Shown: in pieces, positions 36,440 to 44,105 of the stretch
Numbering within the stretch: the first letter of the stretch is position 1
Layout of the letters: the number at the start of each line of letters is the position of its first letter
Assembly: GCF_900187885.1 (NCBI RefSeq)
Contig: NZ_FYEK01000035.1
Location: forward strand, 1 to 64,000
Direction: 5' to 3'
DNA from: Thermoflexus hugenholtzii JAD2
GTDB taxonomy: Bacteria; Chloroflexota; Anaerolineae; Thermoflexales; Thermoflexaceae
Length of the DNA: 64,000 nucleotides
Position numbers and translations under genes: made by a program
Notes under the pieces: model-generated
Told to the model about the DNA's origin: nothing
What the model saw: the letters and a program-made list of their open reading frames with translations, nothing else
The model's database searches: none

Positions 36440-37092
36440 CCCTCCTCCTGGGCCTGGAGGTTGAGCACGATGACCTGGGTCTCCTCCGGCAGCTCGCTCC
36501 GGGAGATCTTCAGAGAGTCCAGCGTCGGGGCCTTCTCGCTGCCCATCTCCTTGAGGAACTTCTGGACGGGGTCCAGCTTGAGGGTCAGCCCGGGCACCCG
36601 ATAGTGCATGGGGATCACCACCCGGGGCTCCAGGAGGCTGACGACCTCGGCCGCCTGGGCGGCGTTCAGGGCCCCGCCCCCGCCGACGGGGACCAGCAAC
36701 ACATCCACCTCCCCCAGGGCCTCCTCGACCTCGGCCTGAGAGGGGACATGCTGAAGGTCGCCCAAGTGACACACCCGCAGATCCTCCAGCTCGAAGAGGA
36801 AGACCGTGTTGCGTCGCTCCCGATCCCGCTTGCGCCGGTTCTCGAGGCGGATATCCAGGCCGGTGATAAACACCCCGCTGATCTCATACTCCCCGGGTCC
36901 GCTCAGGACATGGGGCTCGCCCTTGATGGCGCGGATCGCATTGTGGCCCGGCGCATCGTGGCTGATGGTGACGATGTCCGCCTTCAGGCGGGGCAGATTC
37001 AGCCCCACGCTCTTATCATACGGATCCGTCACGATCGTCGCTGTCCGACTGCGAATCCGAAAGCAGCTCAACCCAAACCAGGTGATCTCCAT
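36436..37092 (-). CDS. MBL-fold metallo-hydrolase (UlaG/UPF0173-like)
   Basis: 218 residues. N-terminal WFGLSCFRI, IVTDPYD and the motif SHDAPGHN occupy the place of the HxHxDH motif. YEISGVFITGL, CHLGDLQHV and VLLVPVGGGGALNAAQA complete the pattern seen in the UlaG-like branch of metallo-beta-lactamase-fold proteins. The metal-binding motif is reduced (His-Asp-...-His), as is frequent in this branch, so catalysis is uncertain. PMHYRVPGL near residue 167 gives the last His. The role is unknown; it is coupled to the TPR lipoprotein. Confidence 0.82.
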   Translation of the reverse strand: MEITWFGLSCFRIRSRTATIVTDPYDKSVGLNLPRLKADIVTISHDAPGHNAIRAIKGEPHVLSGPGEYEISGVFITGLDIRLENRRKRDRERRNTVFLFELEDLRVCHLGDLQHVPSQAEVEEALGEVDVLLVPVGGGGALNAAQAAEVVSLLEPRVVIPMHYRVPGLTLKLDPVQKFLKEMGSEKAPTLDSLKISRSELPEETQVIVLNLQAQEEG

Positions 37093-37146
37093 CGCCGGAA
37101 CGCCTCGTTGTCCAGGATCAGGGATCTCGATCCCTGCCGCCGGGGA

Positions 37147-37155
37147 ATTCTACCA
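37147..37155 (-). promoter_or_regulatory. Extended -10 candidate for the metallo-hydrolase/TPR pair
   Basis: On the minus strand TGGTAGAAT (37155-37147) matches TG-N-TAGAAT. It lies ~55 nt before the ATG at 37092. No convincing -35 is seen. Confidence 0.4.
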
Positions 37156-37172
37156 CGCGATAGGGGGTTGTC

Positions 37173-38129
37173 CTACACCCGGTGGGCCCGGCCGCGGATC
37201 TCCGCCAGGCACCGGACGCCGTGGGCGCGCATCCACGCCTCCATCTCCTGACGGATCGCCCGGAAGGCCCCCAGGCCCCGGTAGGCCACTGCCGAGCCGA
37301 CCCCCACCGCGGTCGCCCCGGCCATGAGCATCTCGATGGCGTCCTCCCCGGTGAGGACCCCACCGGTGCCGATGATCGGGATGCGCACGACCCGGGCGAT
37401 CTCGTAAACGCACCGGATGGCGATGGGCTTGAGGGCGGGCCCGGAGAGGCCGCCTTCGCGGTTGGTGAGGATCGGCCGCCCCGCCTCGATGTCGATCACC
37501 ATCCCCGGCATCGTGTTGACGGCGGTGATGGCGTCCGCACCGGCCTCCTCCGCCGCCCGGGCGATGCGGGCGATGTCCGGCACGTTGGGGGACAGCTTGG
37601 CGATAACCGGGCAGGGCACCGCTGCCTTCACCGCCGCCACGGCCTCGGCCGTGGCCTGGGGGCTGGCGGCGAACATCTCCCCGTATTCCGCCGCCACGTT
37701 GGGGCACGAGAGGTTGAGCTCGATCAGGTCCGGCCCCGCCGCCGCCAGGATGCGGGCCACCTCCACGAACTCTTCCACGCGGGCGGCGAAGACGCTGGCG
37801 ATGAGGGGGACGCCCATGGGGGCCAGCTCTTTGCGGGCCTCGTGGAGGATAGCGGCCATCCCCTCGGCACCCGGGTTGGTCAGGCCCACGGCGTTGATCA
37901 GCCCGTGGCCCCAATCGAAGAGGATGGGGCTGGGATGCCCCGCCCGGGGGAGCCGGGTGGCCGACTTGGCGGTGATGGCCCCGGCCCCCAGACGGGCCAT
38001 CCGGACCATCAACGCCGCGCTGGTCCCCAGGATCCCTGAGGCGAGCACCAGCGGGTTCGACAGACGCACCCCTGCGATCTCACAGGAGAGGTCCGGCGCC
38101 GACGGGGTTTCGTCGGAATGCCTCCTCAT
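37173..38129 (-). CDS. pyrD: Dihydroorotate dehydrogenase, class 1 (1B-like)
   Basis: 318 residues from ATG 38129, which has GACGGAGG upstream; the frame is open farther 5' without a signal. It oxidises dihydroorotate to orotate using FMN. NPLVLASGILG, TAKSATRLPRAGHP, GLTNPGAEG, and the loop NLSCPNV, with the catalytic Cys diagnostic of class 1, are present. IIGTGGVLTGEDAIEMLMAGA is the FMN-phosphate site. Class 1B enzymes work with an iron-sulfur subunit, PyrK, which is not encoded in this operon or window. It is the last gene of the pyr operon, 34 nt after pyrFE. Confidence 0.93.
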   Translation of the reverse strand: MRRHSDETPSAPDLSCEIAGVRLSNPLVLASGILGTSAALMVRMARLGAGAITAKSATRLPRAGHPSPILFDWGHGLINAVGLTNPGAEGMAAILHEARKELAPMGVPLIASVFAARVEEFVEVARILAAAGPDLIELNLSCPNVAAEYGEMFAASPQATAEAVAAVKAAVPCPVIAKLSPNVPDIARIARAAEEAGADAITAVNTMPGMVIDIEAGRPILTNREGGLSGPALKPIAIRCVYEIARVVRIPIIGTGGVLTGEDAIEMLMAGATAVGVGSAVAYRGLGAFRAIRQEMEAWMRAHGVRCLAEIRGRAHRV

Positions 38130-38163
38130 GCAGAGCCTCCGTCTCGGCCTTTGATCTCCGAGT

Positions 38164-39564
38164 TCATCCAGAGGATGCGGCAGCCGGGCTGCGCCGCAGC
38201 GCCTCCCGGATCCGATCCCGCTCGCTCGGGAGGAGCTTCCCCTCCGCGACCAGGGCGTCCAGCAGGGCGGTGAGGGTGGTGACGGCATGGACCCGATAGC
38301 CAGCGGCCTCCAGCTCCTGCCGACCGCCCTGCTCCCGATCCACCAGGACCACGATGTCGGTCACCCGCAACCCGGCCTCCTCTAACACCTGAATCGCCTC
38401 CCATTTGCTGGCACCGGTCGTCAATACATCATCCAGCACCGCTACGGCCTCTCCGGGGTGAAACTCTCCCTCAATCCGCTGGCCAGTGCCGTAGGCCTTG
38501 GCCTCCCGCCGCGGATACAGCAGCGGACGCCGCATCCGCAGGGCCACCGCTGTCCCGATGGGCAGCGCGGCGTAGGGGATGGCGGCCAGGCGATCGAAGG
38601 TCAGCCGCTCCAGCACCGCAGCATATAACCCTGCTACTATCTCCAGCAATGCCGGGAAGGCCACCAGCCGCCGCAGATCCAGGTAGATGGGGGAGCGCTG
38701 GCCGGATTTGAGGACGAAGTCCCCGAAGCGGATGCATCCGGCCTCATATAGCCCGCGGGCCAGGGCGCGGATGGCCCCCGCACCCAGGACGGCGTCACGG
38801 CCCCGCAGCGCCTCCCCCAGCGCCCGGGCAGCCGCCCCCGGATCCGACGCCTCCAGGATCTCCCGGGAGGCGGCGATCAGGGCGGGGGGACCGGCCAGGG
38901 TCTTCACGGTCTCAATGTCGCCCCCCTGGGGGCCGATCCCGGGGATCAGGAGCCAGCGATCGGGAGCCAGGCGGCGCAGGGCGGCCAGCGCCGCGGGGAC
39001 CGTCGCCCCCACCACGAAGCCGATCCGCTCGCGCCCGGCCCATCCCTCCGCCTGACGGGCCAGGACCTGATAGAGAGGCTCGCCCCGGACCGGTAGCTCC
39101 TGCACGGCCTCGGCGCCCGGATTCGAGGTTCGAATCAGGAGGAAAACCCCACGGTCCACCCGATCCAGGAAGGGCTGTAAGGAGTCGGGGCCCAGGAACG
39201 GGCTCAGCGTCACGGCGTCCGCCCGCAGGACCTCGAAGGCGAACCGCGCGTAGGCCTCCGCAGTCCACCCGATGTCGCCGAACTTCCCATCCAGGATCAC
39301 CGGGATCTCTGGTGGGATCACCGCCCGGATCGCCCGCAGGGTCTCCAACCCGGAGGTCCCCAGGGCGAGGTAGAAGGCCAGGTTGGGCTTGTAGGCGGCG
39401 GCGAACTCCGCGGTGGCCTCCACCACCCAGCGCACGAAGGCCACGATCGGATCCGGATGCCGGCGCGCCCATGCGGGGAGGCGCTCCGGCACCGGATCCA
39501 GCCCGATGCACAGGCCCAGCCCCGAGGGGCCGGTTCGCTCCCGCAACCGGTCGAAGAATGCCAT
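38164..39564 (-). CDS. Fused orotidine-5'-phosphate decarboxylase - orotate phosphoribosyltransferase (PyrF-PyrE)
   Basis: 466 residues, two enzymes in one chain. Residues 1-~270 are a type-2 OMP decarboxylase: CIGLDPVPERLP, FAAAYKPNLAFY and the catalytic Lys/Asp segment DGKFGDIG, then PGIGPQGGD. Residues ~275-466 are orotate phosphoribosyltransferase: FGDFVLKSGQRSPIYLDLR, then the PRPP loop VAVLDDVLTTGASK. Together they perform the last two steps of UMP synthesis. The order F-then-E is opposite to animal UMP synthase (E-then-F). The stop of pyrB lies 14 nt upstream. GAGGGGG precedes the ATG. Confidence 0.94.
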   Translation of the reverse strand: MAFFDRLRERTGPSGLGLCIGLDPVPERLPAWARRHPDPIVAFVRWVVEATAEFAAAYKPNLAFYLALGTSGLETLRAIRAVIPPEIPVILDGKFGDIGWTAEAYARFAFEVLRADAVTLSPFLGPDSLQPFLDRVDRGVFLLIRTSNPGAEAVQELPVRGEPLYQVLARQAEGWAGRERIGFVVGATVPAALAALRRLAPDRWLLIPGIGPQGGDIETVKTLAGPPALIAASREILEASDPGAAARALGEALRGRDAVLGAGAIRALARGLYEAGCIRFGDFVLKSGQRSPIYLDLRRLVAFPALLEIVAGLYAAVLERLTFDRLAAIPYAALPIGTAVALRMRRPLLYPRREAKAYGTGQRIEGEFHPGEAVAVLDDVLTTGASKWEAIQVLEEAGLRVTDIVVLVDREQGGRQELEAAGYRVHAVTTLTALLDALVAEGKLLPSERDRIREALRRSPAAASSG

Positions 39565-39578
39565 AGCGACGCCCCCTC

Positions 39579-40577
39579 TTAAGCCTTGCCCAGCACAGCG
39601 GCCAGCAGGGCCATCCGGATGTAGAGGCCGTTGGCCACCTGGCGGAAATAGGCCGCCCGCGGATCCCGGTCCACCGCCGGGTCGATCTCCCCCACCCGGG
39701 GCAGCGGATGCATGACGATCATCCGCTCCTTAGCCCGCTTCATCAGCTCCGGAGTGATCACGTAATAGTTCTTCACCTGCTCGTAGGCGTTGAGATCCGT
39801 GAAGCGCTCCTTCTGCACCCGGGTCACATAGAGCACATCCACATCCTCGATCACGTCGGCCACGTCGTAGGTCTCATAGACCGGGATTCCCTTCGCCCGC
39901 ACCTCGTTCATCAGGTCCAGAGGCAGGCGCAGGATCTCCGGCGAGACGAAGGACAGGCGCACGTCATACATCGTGAGCAGCTTGGTCAGGGAATGGACCG
40001 TGCGCCCGAAGCGGAGGTCCCCCACCATGGCGATGTGGAGGCCGTCGATGCGGCCCAGCTCCTCCTGGATGGTGAAGAGATCCAGCAAGGCCTGGGTGGG
40101 ATGTTCCCCGATGCCATCGCCGGCGTTGATCACTGGGACCTCCGCCACATCGGCGGCGATCTTCGCCGCGCCCACCTCGGGGTGGCGCAGGACGATGACG
40201 TCGGAATATTGCTCCAGGGTCTTGATGGTGTCAGGCAGGGACTCGCCCTTGGCCACTGAGGAGAACTGGACGCCCTGGGTGATGGGGATGACGGCCCCGC
40301 CCAGGCGCTCCATGGCAGCGATGAAGGAGGAGCTGGTGCGGGTGCTGGGCTCGTAGAAGACGCAGGCCATCACGTAGCCCTTGAGGAGATCGCAGGCGCC
40401 CACGCGGCGGACCAGCTCCCGCATCTCCTCCGCTACATCGAAGAGATAGGCCAGGTTCTCCCGATTGAATTGGGAGACCGAGAGGATGTCCTGCATGTAG
40501 AAGCCGTTGTTCGGGTTCACCGGCTCGCGCGAAACCGCGCCGTCGAACTGGAACAGGCGAGGTCGGGTCACCATCAT
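39579..40577 (-). CDS. pyrB: Aspartate carbamoyltransferase, catalytic chain
   Basis: 332 residues. It carbamoylates aspartate. The carbamoyl-phosphate loop [12 protein letters not shown] is near residue 75. [34 protein letters not shown] and [13 protein letters not shown] are the family signatures. A conserved N-terminal extension of ~20 residues precedes the core. There is no pyrI regulatory-chain gene in the operon. Two adjacent ATG codons (40577, 40574) follow AAAGGAGGTGG. It lies 111 nt after pyrC. Confidence 0.96.
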   Translation of the reverse strand: MMVTRPRLFQFDGAVSREPVNPNNGFYMQDILSVSQFNRENLAYLFDVAEEMRELVRRVGACDLLKGYVMACVFYEPSTRTSSSFIAAMERLGGAVIPITQGVQFSSVAKGESLPDTIKTLEQYSDVIVLRHPEVGAAKIAADVAEVPVINAGDGIGEHPTQALLDLFTIQEELGRIDGLHIAMVGDLRFGRTVHSLTKLLTMYDVRLSFVSPEILRLPLDLMNEVRAKGIPVYETYDVADVIEDVDVLYVTRVQKERFTDLNAYEQVKNYYVITPELMKRAKERMIVMHPLPRVGEIDPAVDRDPRAAYFRQVANGLYIRMALLAAVLGKA

Positions 40578-40688
40578 CCACCTCCTTTCAAATGGATTTC
40601 CCGGGAATGCGTTTGGATACCTGCGGATGCGACATCGTTCCGCGCGGCAGCGAACAGAGCCGTTTCATGCCGGTGCGCTCGCTTCCGT

Positions 40689-41753
40689 TCACAGATCCGC
40701 GAAGAGCACCCGCCCGGAGCCCGGGGGCGCGCGGACCTCTCCGTCTTCAAAGGCCACCCGTCCCTCCAGGACGGTGCGCCGCACCCGGGCCCGCACCGTC
40801 ATCCCCTCGAAAGGGGTCCACCCGCATTTCGTGAAAAGGCCCTCCCGGGAGATCACCCAGGGCCCACCCCATTCGATCTCCACCCACGTCTCCGGGGGCT
40901 CCAGCAAGCCGTAGATCCGCCGGGGCCCGGTGGCGGTCAGGCGGACCACATCGGCCAGCTCCAGCCGTCCTTCGGCGACGGCGGTGAGCAGCAACGGCAG
41001 CATGGTCTCCAGGCCCGGCACGCCTGGGGGTGGGTTCTCCCCCTGCTTCTCCGCGATCGTGTGCGGCGCGTGGTCGGTGGCCACGGCGTCGACGATGGCG
41101 AGGTTCGCCCACAACGCCTCCTGATCCGCCCGCGAGGCCAGGGGCGGGCGCATCTGCCCGAAAGGGCCCAGGCGGGGGAGGTCCTCTTCGGTCAGGAAGA
41201 GATGATGCGGCGTGACCTCGCAGGTGATCGGGAGGCCCCGCTCCTTCGCCCGGCGGATGAGGAGGATCTCCTCCCGCCGGCTGATATGGCAGAAATGCAC
41301 CGGCTGGCGGAACAAAGCGACGAGCCCGATGACCATCGCCACCGTCCGTCCCTCGGCGTGGACGGCGATGGGGCGGTGGCTCGGCCAGGCCTCGAAGTGG
41401 CGCAGGAGGGCCGCCAAGCCCTCCAGGCGGAGAGGGCCGTAGGTCGCATCCAGGTAGAGCTTGAGGCCGGGGGCTTGGCGGGCCAGGGCGGCGGCCTCCG
41501 CCGCGTTGTCCGCGGTGCCGCCGAGGAAGAGGCCCACCTCGCAGCGGGCCAGGGCCCGGGCCCGACGGACCGCCTCCCGGAACGCGGCCGCGTCGATGAG
41601 GGGCGGGCGGGTGTTGGGCATGGCCAGCACGGTGACCACCCCGCCGGCCAGGGCTGCCGCCGTCCCGCTGGCGAAGTCCTCCTTATGGGTTTCGCCCAGA
41701 TCCCGCAGGTGCACGTGGATATCCGCCGCTCCCGGCAGGCGCAGGGTCGCCAT
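40689..41753 (-). CDS. pyrC: Dihydroorotase, CAD-like type
   Basis: 354 residues. It cyclises carbamoyl-aspartate to dihydroorotate. The metal site has His13 and His15 (ADIHVHLRD), the likely carboxylated Lys in GLKLYLDATYG, His in AVHAEG and VHFCHIS, and Asp in VATDHAPH. The sequence is unusually close in pattern to the dihydroorotase domain of animal CAD: THKEDFASGTAAALAGG, HFEAWPSHRPI, EEILLIRRAKERGLP, TPHHLFL, PGLETMLPLLLTAV and GWTPFEGM occur in the same order. It starts the pyr operon. GGAGGAGG precedes the ATG, directly behind the attenuator-like terminator. Confidence 0.95.
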   Translation of the reverse strand: MATLRLPGAADIHVHLRDLGETHKEDFASGTAAALAGGVVTVLAMPNTRPPLIDAAAFREAVRRARALARCEVGLFLGGTADNAAEAAALARQAPGLKLYLDATYGPLRLEGLAALLRHFEAWPSHRPIAVHAEGRTVAMVIGLVALFRQPVHFCHISRREEILLIRRAKERGLPITCEVTPHHLFLTEEDLPRLGPFGQMRPPLASRADQEALWANLAIVDAVATDHAPHTIAEKQGENPPPGVPGLETMLPLLLTAVAEGRLELADVVRLTATGPRRIYGLLEPPETWVEIEWGGPWVISREGLFTKCGWTPFEGMTVRARVRRTVLEGRVAFEDGEVRAPPGSGRVLFADL

Positions 41754-41907
41754 CTTCCTCCTCCGACGCGGAAAAAATCAGGCACCGGGGGCGGAAGCGC
41801 CAGCCCGGTGCCTGAAAAACATCCAGAAGGCCCCTGCGGGGTGCGCTTCCCCGCCGGGGCGCTCGCGTTCGGATATGAGGAGGGGATCCCAATCGTTCCC
41901 GGCCCAT
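41683..41907 (-). other. Possible leader ORF spanning the pyr attenuator
   Basis: A 74-codon open frame starts at ATG 41907, runs through the T-rich tract and the terminator hairpin, and overlaps the first ~70 nt of pyrC in another frame. Its composition is low-complexity and resembles no protein. No ribosome-binding site is visible, although a TAGAAT box 7 nt upstream would make it leaderless. It is noted because E. coli pyrBI attenuation uses a leader peptide in this position. Confidence 0.3.
41772..41815 (-). terminator. Intrinsic terminator 19 nt upstream of pyrC (candidate attenuator)
   Basis: A perfect 12-bp stem (41778-41789 with 41804-41815), with a further 4-bp GAAG-capped inner stem in the loop, is followed on the minus strand by six T (41777-41772). 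It lies between the candidate promoter and pyrC, with no upstream gene in that direction to terminate. A T5 tract (41819-41815 side) immediately precedes the hairpin. This arrangement fits transcription attenuation of the pyrimidine operon. Confidence 0.82.
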
Positions 41908-41913
41908 GCCGGG

Positions 41914-41947
41914 ATTCTATGTTGCCACAGCCGCGGCCACCTGTCAA
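41914..41947 (-). promoter_or_regulatory. Candidate promoter elements of the pyr operon
   Basis: On the minus strand TTGACA (41947-41942) and TAGAAT (41919-41914) are both good boxes, but the spacing is 22 nt, too long for a standard promoter. One of the two may be used with a weaker partner. Start would be near 41907. Confidence 0.4.
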
Positions 41948-42084
41948 ACGGAACAGCCTGGACCCTGGCGTAAAGAATCCATCGCCCCCCTCGGATGGTG
42001 GAGGCCGGACCGTTGTCAGGCCCTCCCGGCAGGAGGAGAATTCAAAAGACAGAAGCCTCAGGGATCCCCGGGAGGATGGATCCT

Positions 42085-43185
42085 ATGGAACGTGCGGTGC
42101 GATGGGATCGTCTTCGGGAGGAGATGGCCCGGGAAGGGGTGGAGCTCCTGGCCCTGGTCCCCGGCGCGAACCTGTTCTATCTGACCGGCCTCCACTTCCA
42201 CCGCATGGAGCGACCGATCGTCGCCCTGCTGCCTCGGGAAGGGGAACCCGCCCTCATCCTCCCCGCCTTTGAGGTCGAGAAGGCCCAGCGGGCGCCCATC
42301 CCCTGGCGCCTGTTTCCCTATACCGATGCCGAGGGGCCCGCCTCCGCCTTCCACGCCGCTGCCGCAGCACTGGGCGGGCGCGGGCACACCATTGCCGTGG
42401 AGACCTTAGGGATGCGCGTGCTGGAGTGGTCCCTGCTCGCGGAGGCCTTCGAAAGCCCCACCCCCCTCCCGGCGGAGCCCCTGCTGGCCCGGCTGCGGAT
42501 GGTGAAGGGGCCGGAGGAGATCGCCGCCATCCGCCGGGCCATCGCCGCCGCCGAAGCCGCGCTACAACAGTGGCTCCCCGAGGTCCGGCCGGGGATGACG
42601 GAGCGGGAGGCCACCCGGCGGCTGATCCAGGCCTGTTTTGCGGCCGGAGCGGATGCGCTGGCCTTCGAACCCATCGTGGTGGCCGGACCCAACGCCGCCC
42701 TCCCCCACGCCACCCCTTCGGAGCGCCCCATGGGGCCGGGGGAGATGATGATCGTCGACTTCGGGGTGATCATGGACGGATACGTCTCGGATCTCACCCG
42801 CACCTTCGTCCTTGGGGAGCCGGATCCCGAGACAGCCCGGATCTATGAGGTGGTCCGGGAGGCGAACGCGGCGGGGCGCGCCGCCGTGCGCCCGGGGATC
42901 CCCGCGGAGGCGGTCGATCGGGCGGCCCGCGCGGTCATCGAGGCCGCCGGCTACGGCCCCTATTTCCCCCACCGGACCGGCCATGGCCTGGGCTTGGAGA
43001 TCCACGAGCCGCCCTATCTGGTGCAGGGAGACCGCACCCTCCTCACGCCTGGCATGGTCTTCACGGTGGAGCCCGGGATCTACCTGCCCGGTCGGGGCGG
43101 CGTCCGCATCGAGGATGTGGTGGTCGTCACTGAAACCGGCGGGGAGTCCCTCACGACCTTCCCCCGGGAGCTCCGCTCCCTCTGA
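42085..43185 (+). CDS. M24-family metallopeptidase (Xaa-Pro aminopeptidase-like)
   Basis: 366 residues from ATG 42085, nine nt after GGAGG; ATG 42076 is too close to that site. The N-terminal creatinase-like domain (~1-125) includes NLFYLTGLHFHRMERP. The pita-bread domain follows with metal ligands Asp (IVDFGVIMDGYVSD, two Asp), His (FPHRTGHGLGLEIHE), Glu (FTVEPGIYLPG) and Glu (VRIEDVVVVTE). It probably removes N-terminal residues ahead of proline from peptides in the cytoplasm. It is convergent with the parvulin gene, only 10 nt away, and divergent from the pyr operon. Confidence 0.93.
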   Translation: MERAVRWDRLREEMAREGVELLALVPGANLFYLTGLHFHRMERPIVALLPREGEPALILPAFEVEKAQRAPIPWRLFPYTDAEGPASAFHAAAAALGGRGHTIAVETLGMRVLEWSLLAEAFESPTPLPAEPLLARLRMVKGPEEIAAIRRAIAAAEAALQQWLPEVRPGMTEREATRRLIQACFAAGADALAFEPIVVAGPNAALPHATPSERPMGPGEMMIVDFGVIMDGYVSDLTRTFVLGEPDPETARIYEVVREANAAGRAAVRPGIPAEAVDRAARAVIEAAGYGPYFPHRTGHGLGLEIHEPPYLVQGDRTLLTPGMVFTVEPGIYLPGRGGVRIEDVVVVTETGGESLTTFPRELRSL

Positions 43186-43195
43186 AGAGGCGCCC

Positions 43196-44095
43196 CTATG
43201 GCCCCAGGGGGATCAGGATCTCCACCTGGGCCTCCGCCCGCCAGGCCTGCAACTGGGCCTGGATCCGCCGCTGCCGGAGCAGCTCCCGCTGGTCCTCGGA
43301 AAGGGGACGGGCAGGATCCTTCTCCACCACCCACAGCAGGTGATAGCCCCGCGAGGTCATCACCAGCACCACCTGACCTGGCGGGGTGGCGAAGGCTGCT
43401 TCCTCCAGCTCCGGCACGGCCAGGGTGCCTCGGGCGAACCATCCCAGGTCGCCCCCCAGCTCCCGGGTGGCGGCGTCCTCCGAATACTGGCGGGCCAGCT
43501 CGATGAAATCCTCCCCCCGCTGCAAGCGGGCCAGCAGCTGCTGTGCCAAATCCTCCCCGGACACCTGGATATGCCGCGCGTGGACCTGCTCGGCAACCTC
43601 CGGCAGGTCCGCTGTCAGCTGCTGGAACACCTTCTGGGCCAGCATGGCCGCGCGCTGGTTGCGCCGGAACTCCTCCTCCGTCATCCCCAGGGTGGCGAGG
43701 CGCTGGCGGAAGGCCTCTATCCCGCCGCTCTCCTGGATCAGCTGGGTCAGGGCGACCTCCACCTCCTCCGGAGACACCGTGATCCCCATCCTCGCGGCCT
43801 GCTGCTCGATCAGGACCTCCTCGATCATCCCCTCCAGGATCTGACGAGGGAGCGCAGCCAGGCGCTGACGCCCCTCCGCGGACTGGGGGTCCAGGCCGTT
43901 GCGGCGCCACTCCTGCTCATAAGCGGCCAGCCGTCTCTCGAACTCCGCGAGGGGGATCGGCTCCCCGTTCACCCGAGCCGCGAGGGCCATGGGCGTCGGG
44001 GAGGGCGGGGCGGTGGGCGCGGCCGGCGTCGGCGCGGGGGACGATTGGCATGCGGCCACGCCGAGCATCAGGACGATCAGCCCTCGCTTCCACAT
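43196..44095 (-). CDS. Parvulin-type peptidyl-prolyl isomerase lipoprotein (PrsA/SurA-like)
   Basis: 299 residues. A lipoprotein signal ends LMLGVAAC (Cys16), followed by a Ser/Pro/Thr linker. A SurA_N-like helical segment (VNGEPIPLAEFERRL; EEVLIEQQAARMGITVSPEEV) leads to a parvulin domain (~170-270) with ARHIQV, FIELARQYSED, ELGGDLGWF and the AFATPPGQV/GYHLLWV pair. It would fold exported proteins at the outer face of the membrane. GAGGAGG precedes the ATG. It follows the phosphodiesterase-like gene by 10 nt, so the two are probably co-transcribed. Confidence 0.9.
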   Translation of the reverse strand: MWKRGLIVLMLGVAACQSSPAPTPAAPTAPPSPTPMALAARVNGEPIPLAEFERRLAAYEQEWRRNGLDPQSAEGRQRLAALPRQILEGMIEEVLIEQQAARMGITVSPEEVEVALTQLIQESGGIEAFRQRLATLGMTEEEFRRNQRAAMLAQKVFQQLTADLPEVAEQVHARHIQVSGEDLAQQLLARLQRGEDFIELARQYSEDAATRELGGDLGWFARGTLAVPELEEAAFATPPGQVVLVMTSRGYHLLWVVEKDPARPLSEDQRELLRQRRIQAQLQAWRAEAQVEILIPLGP

Positions 44096-44105
44096 CGGTG
44101 CCTCC

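Larger units (their letters stand above)
41754..42084. other. Divergent regulatory region, pyr operon / M24 peptidase
   Basis: 331 bases. The pyrC-proximal half holds the terminator/attenuator, leader ORF and candidate promoter on the minus strand. Also visible is a small 7-bp hairpin near 41898-41915 (TCCCGGC/GCCGGGA). Nothing convincing was found for a plus-strand promoter of the peptidase. Confidence 0.55.

Noticed and set aside
41683-41907. 74-codon minus-strand frame as an ordinary protein gene
   Set aside because: Spans a terminator hairpin and the pyrC start and has no homology; kept only as a possible regulatory leader.
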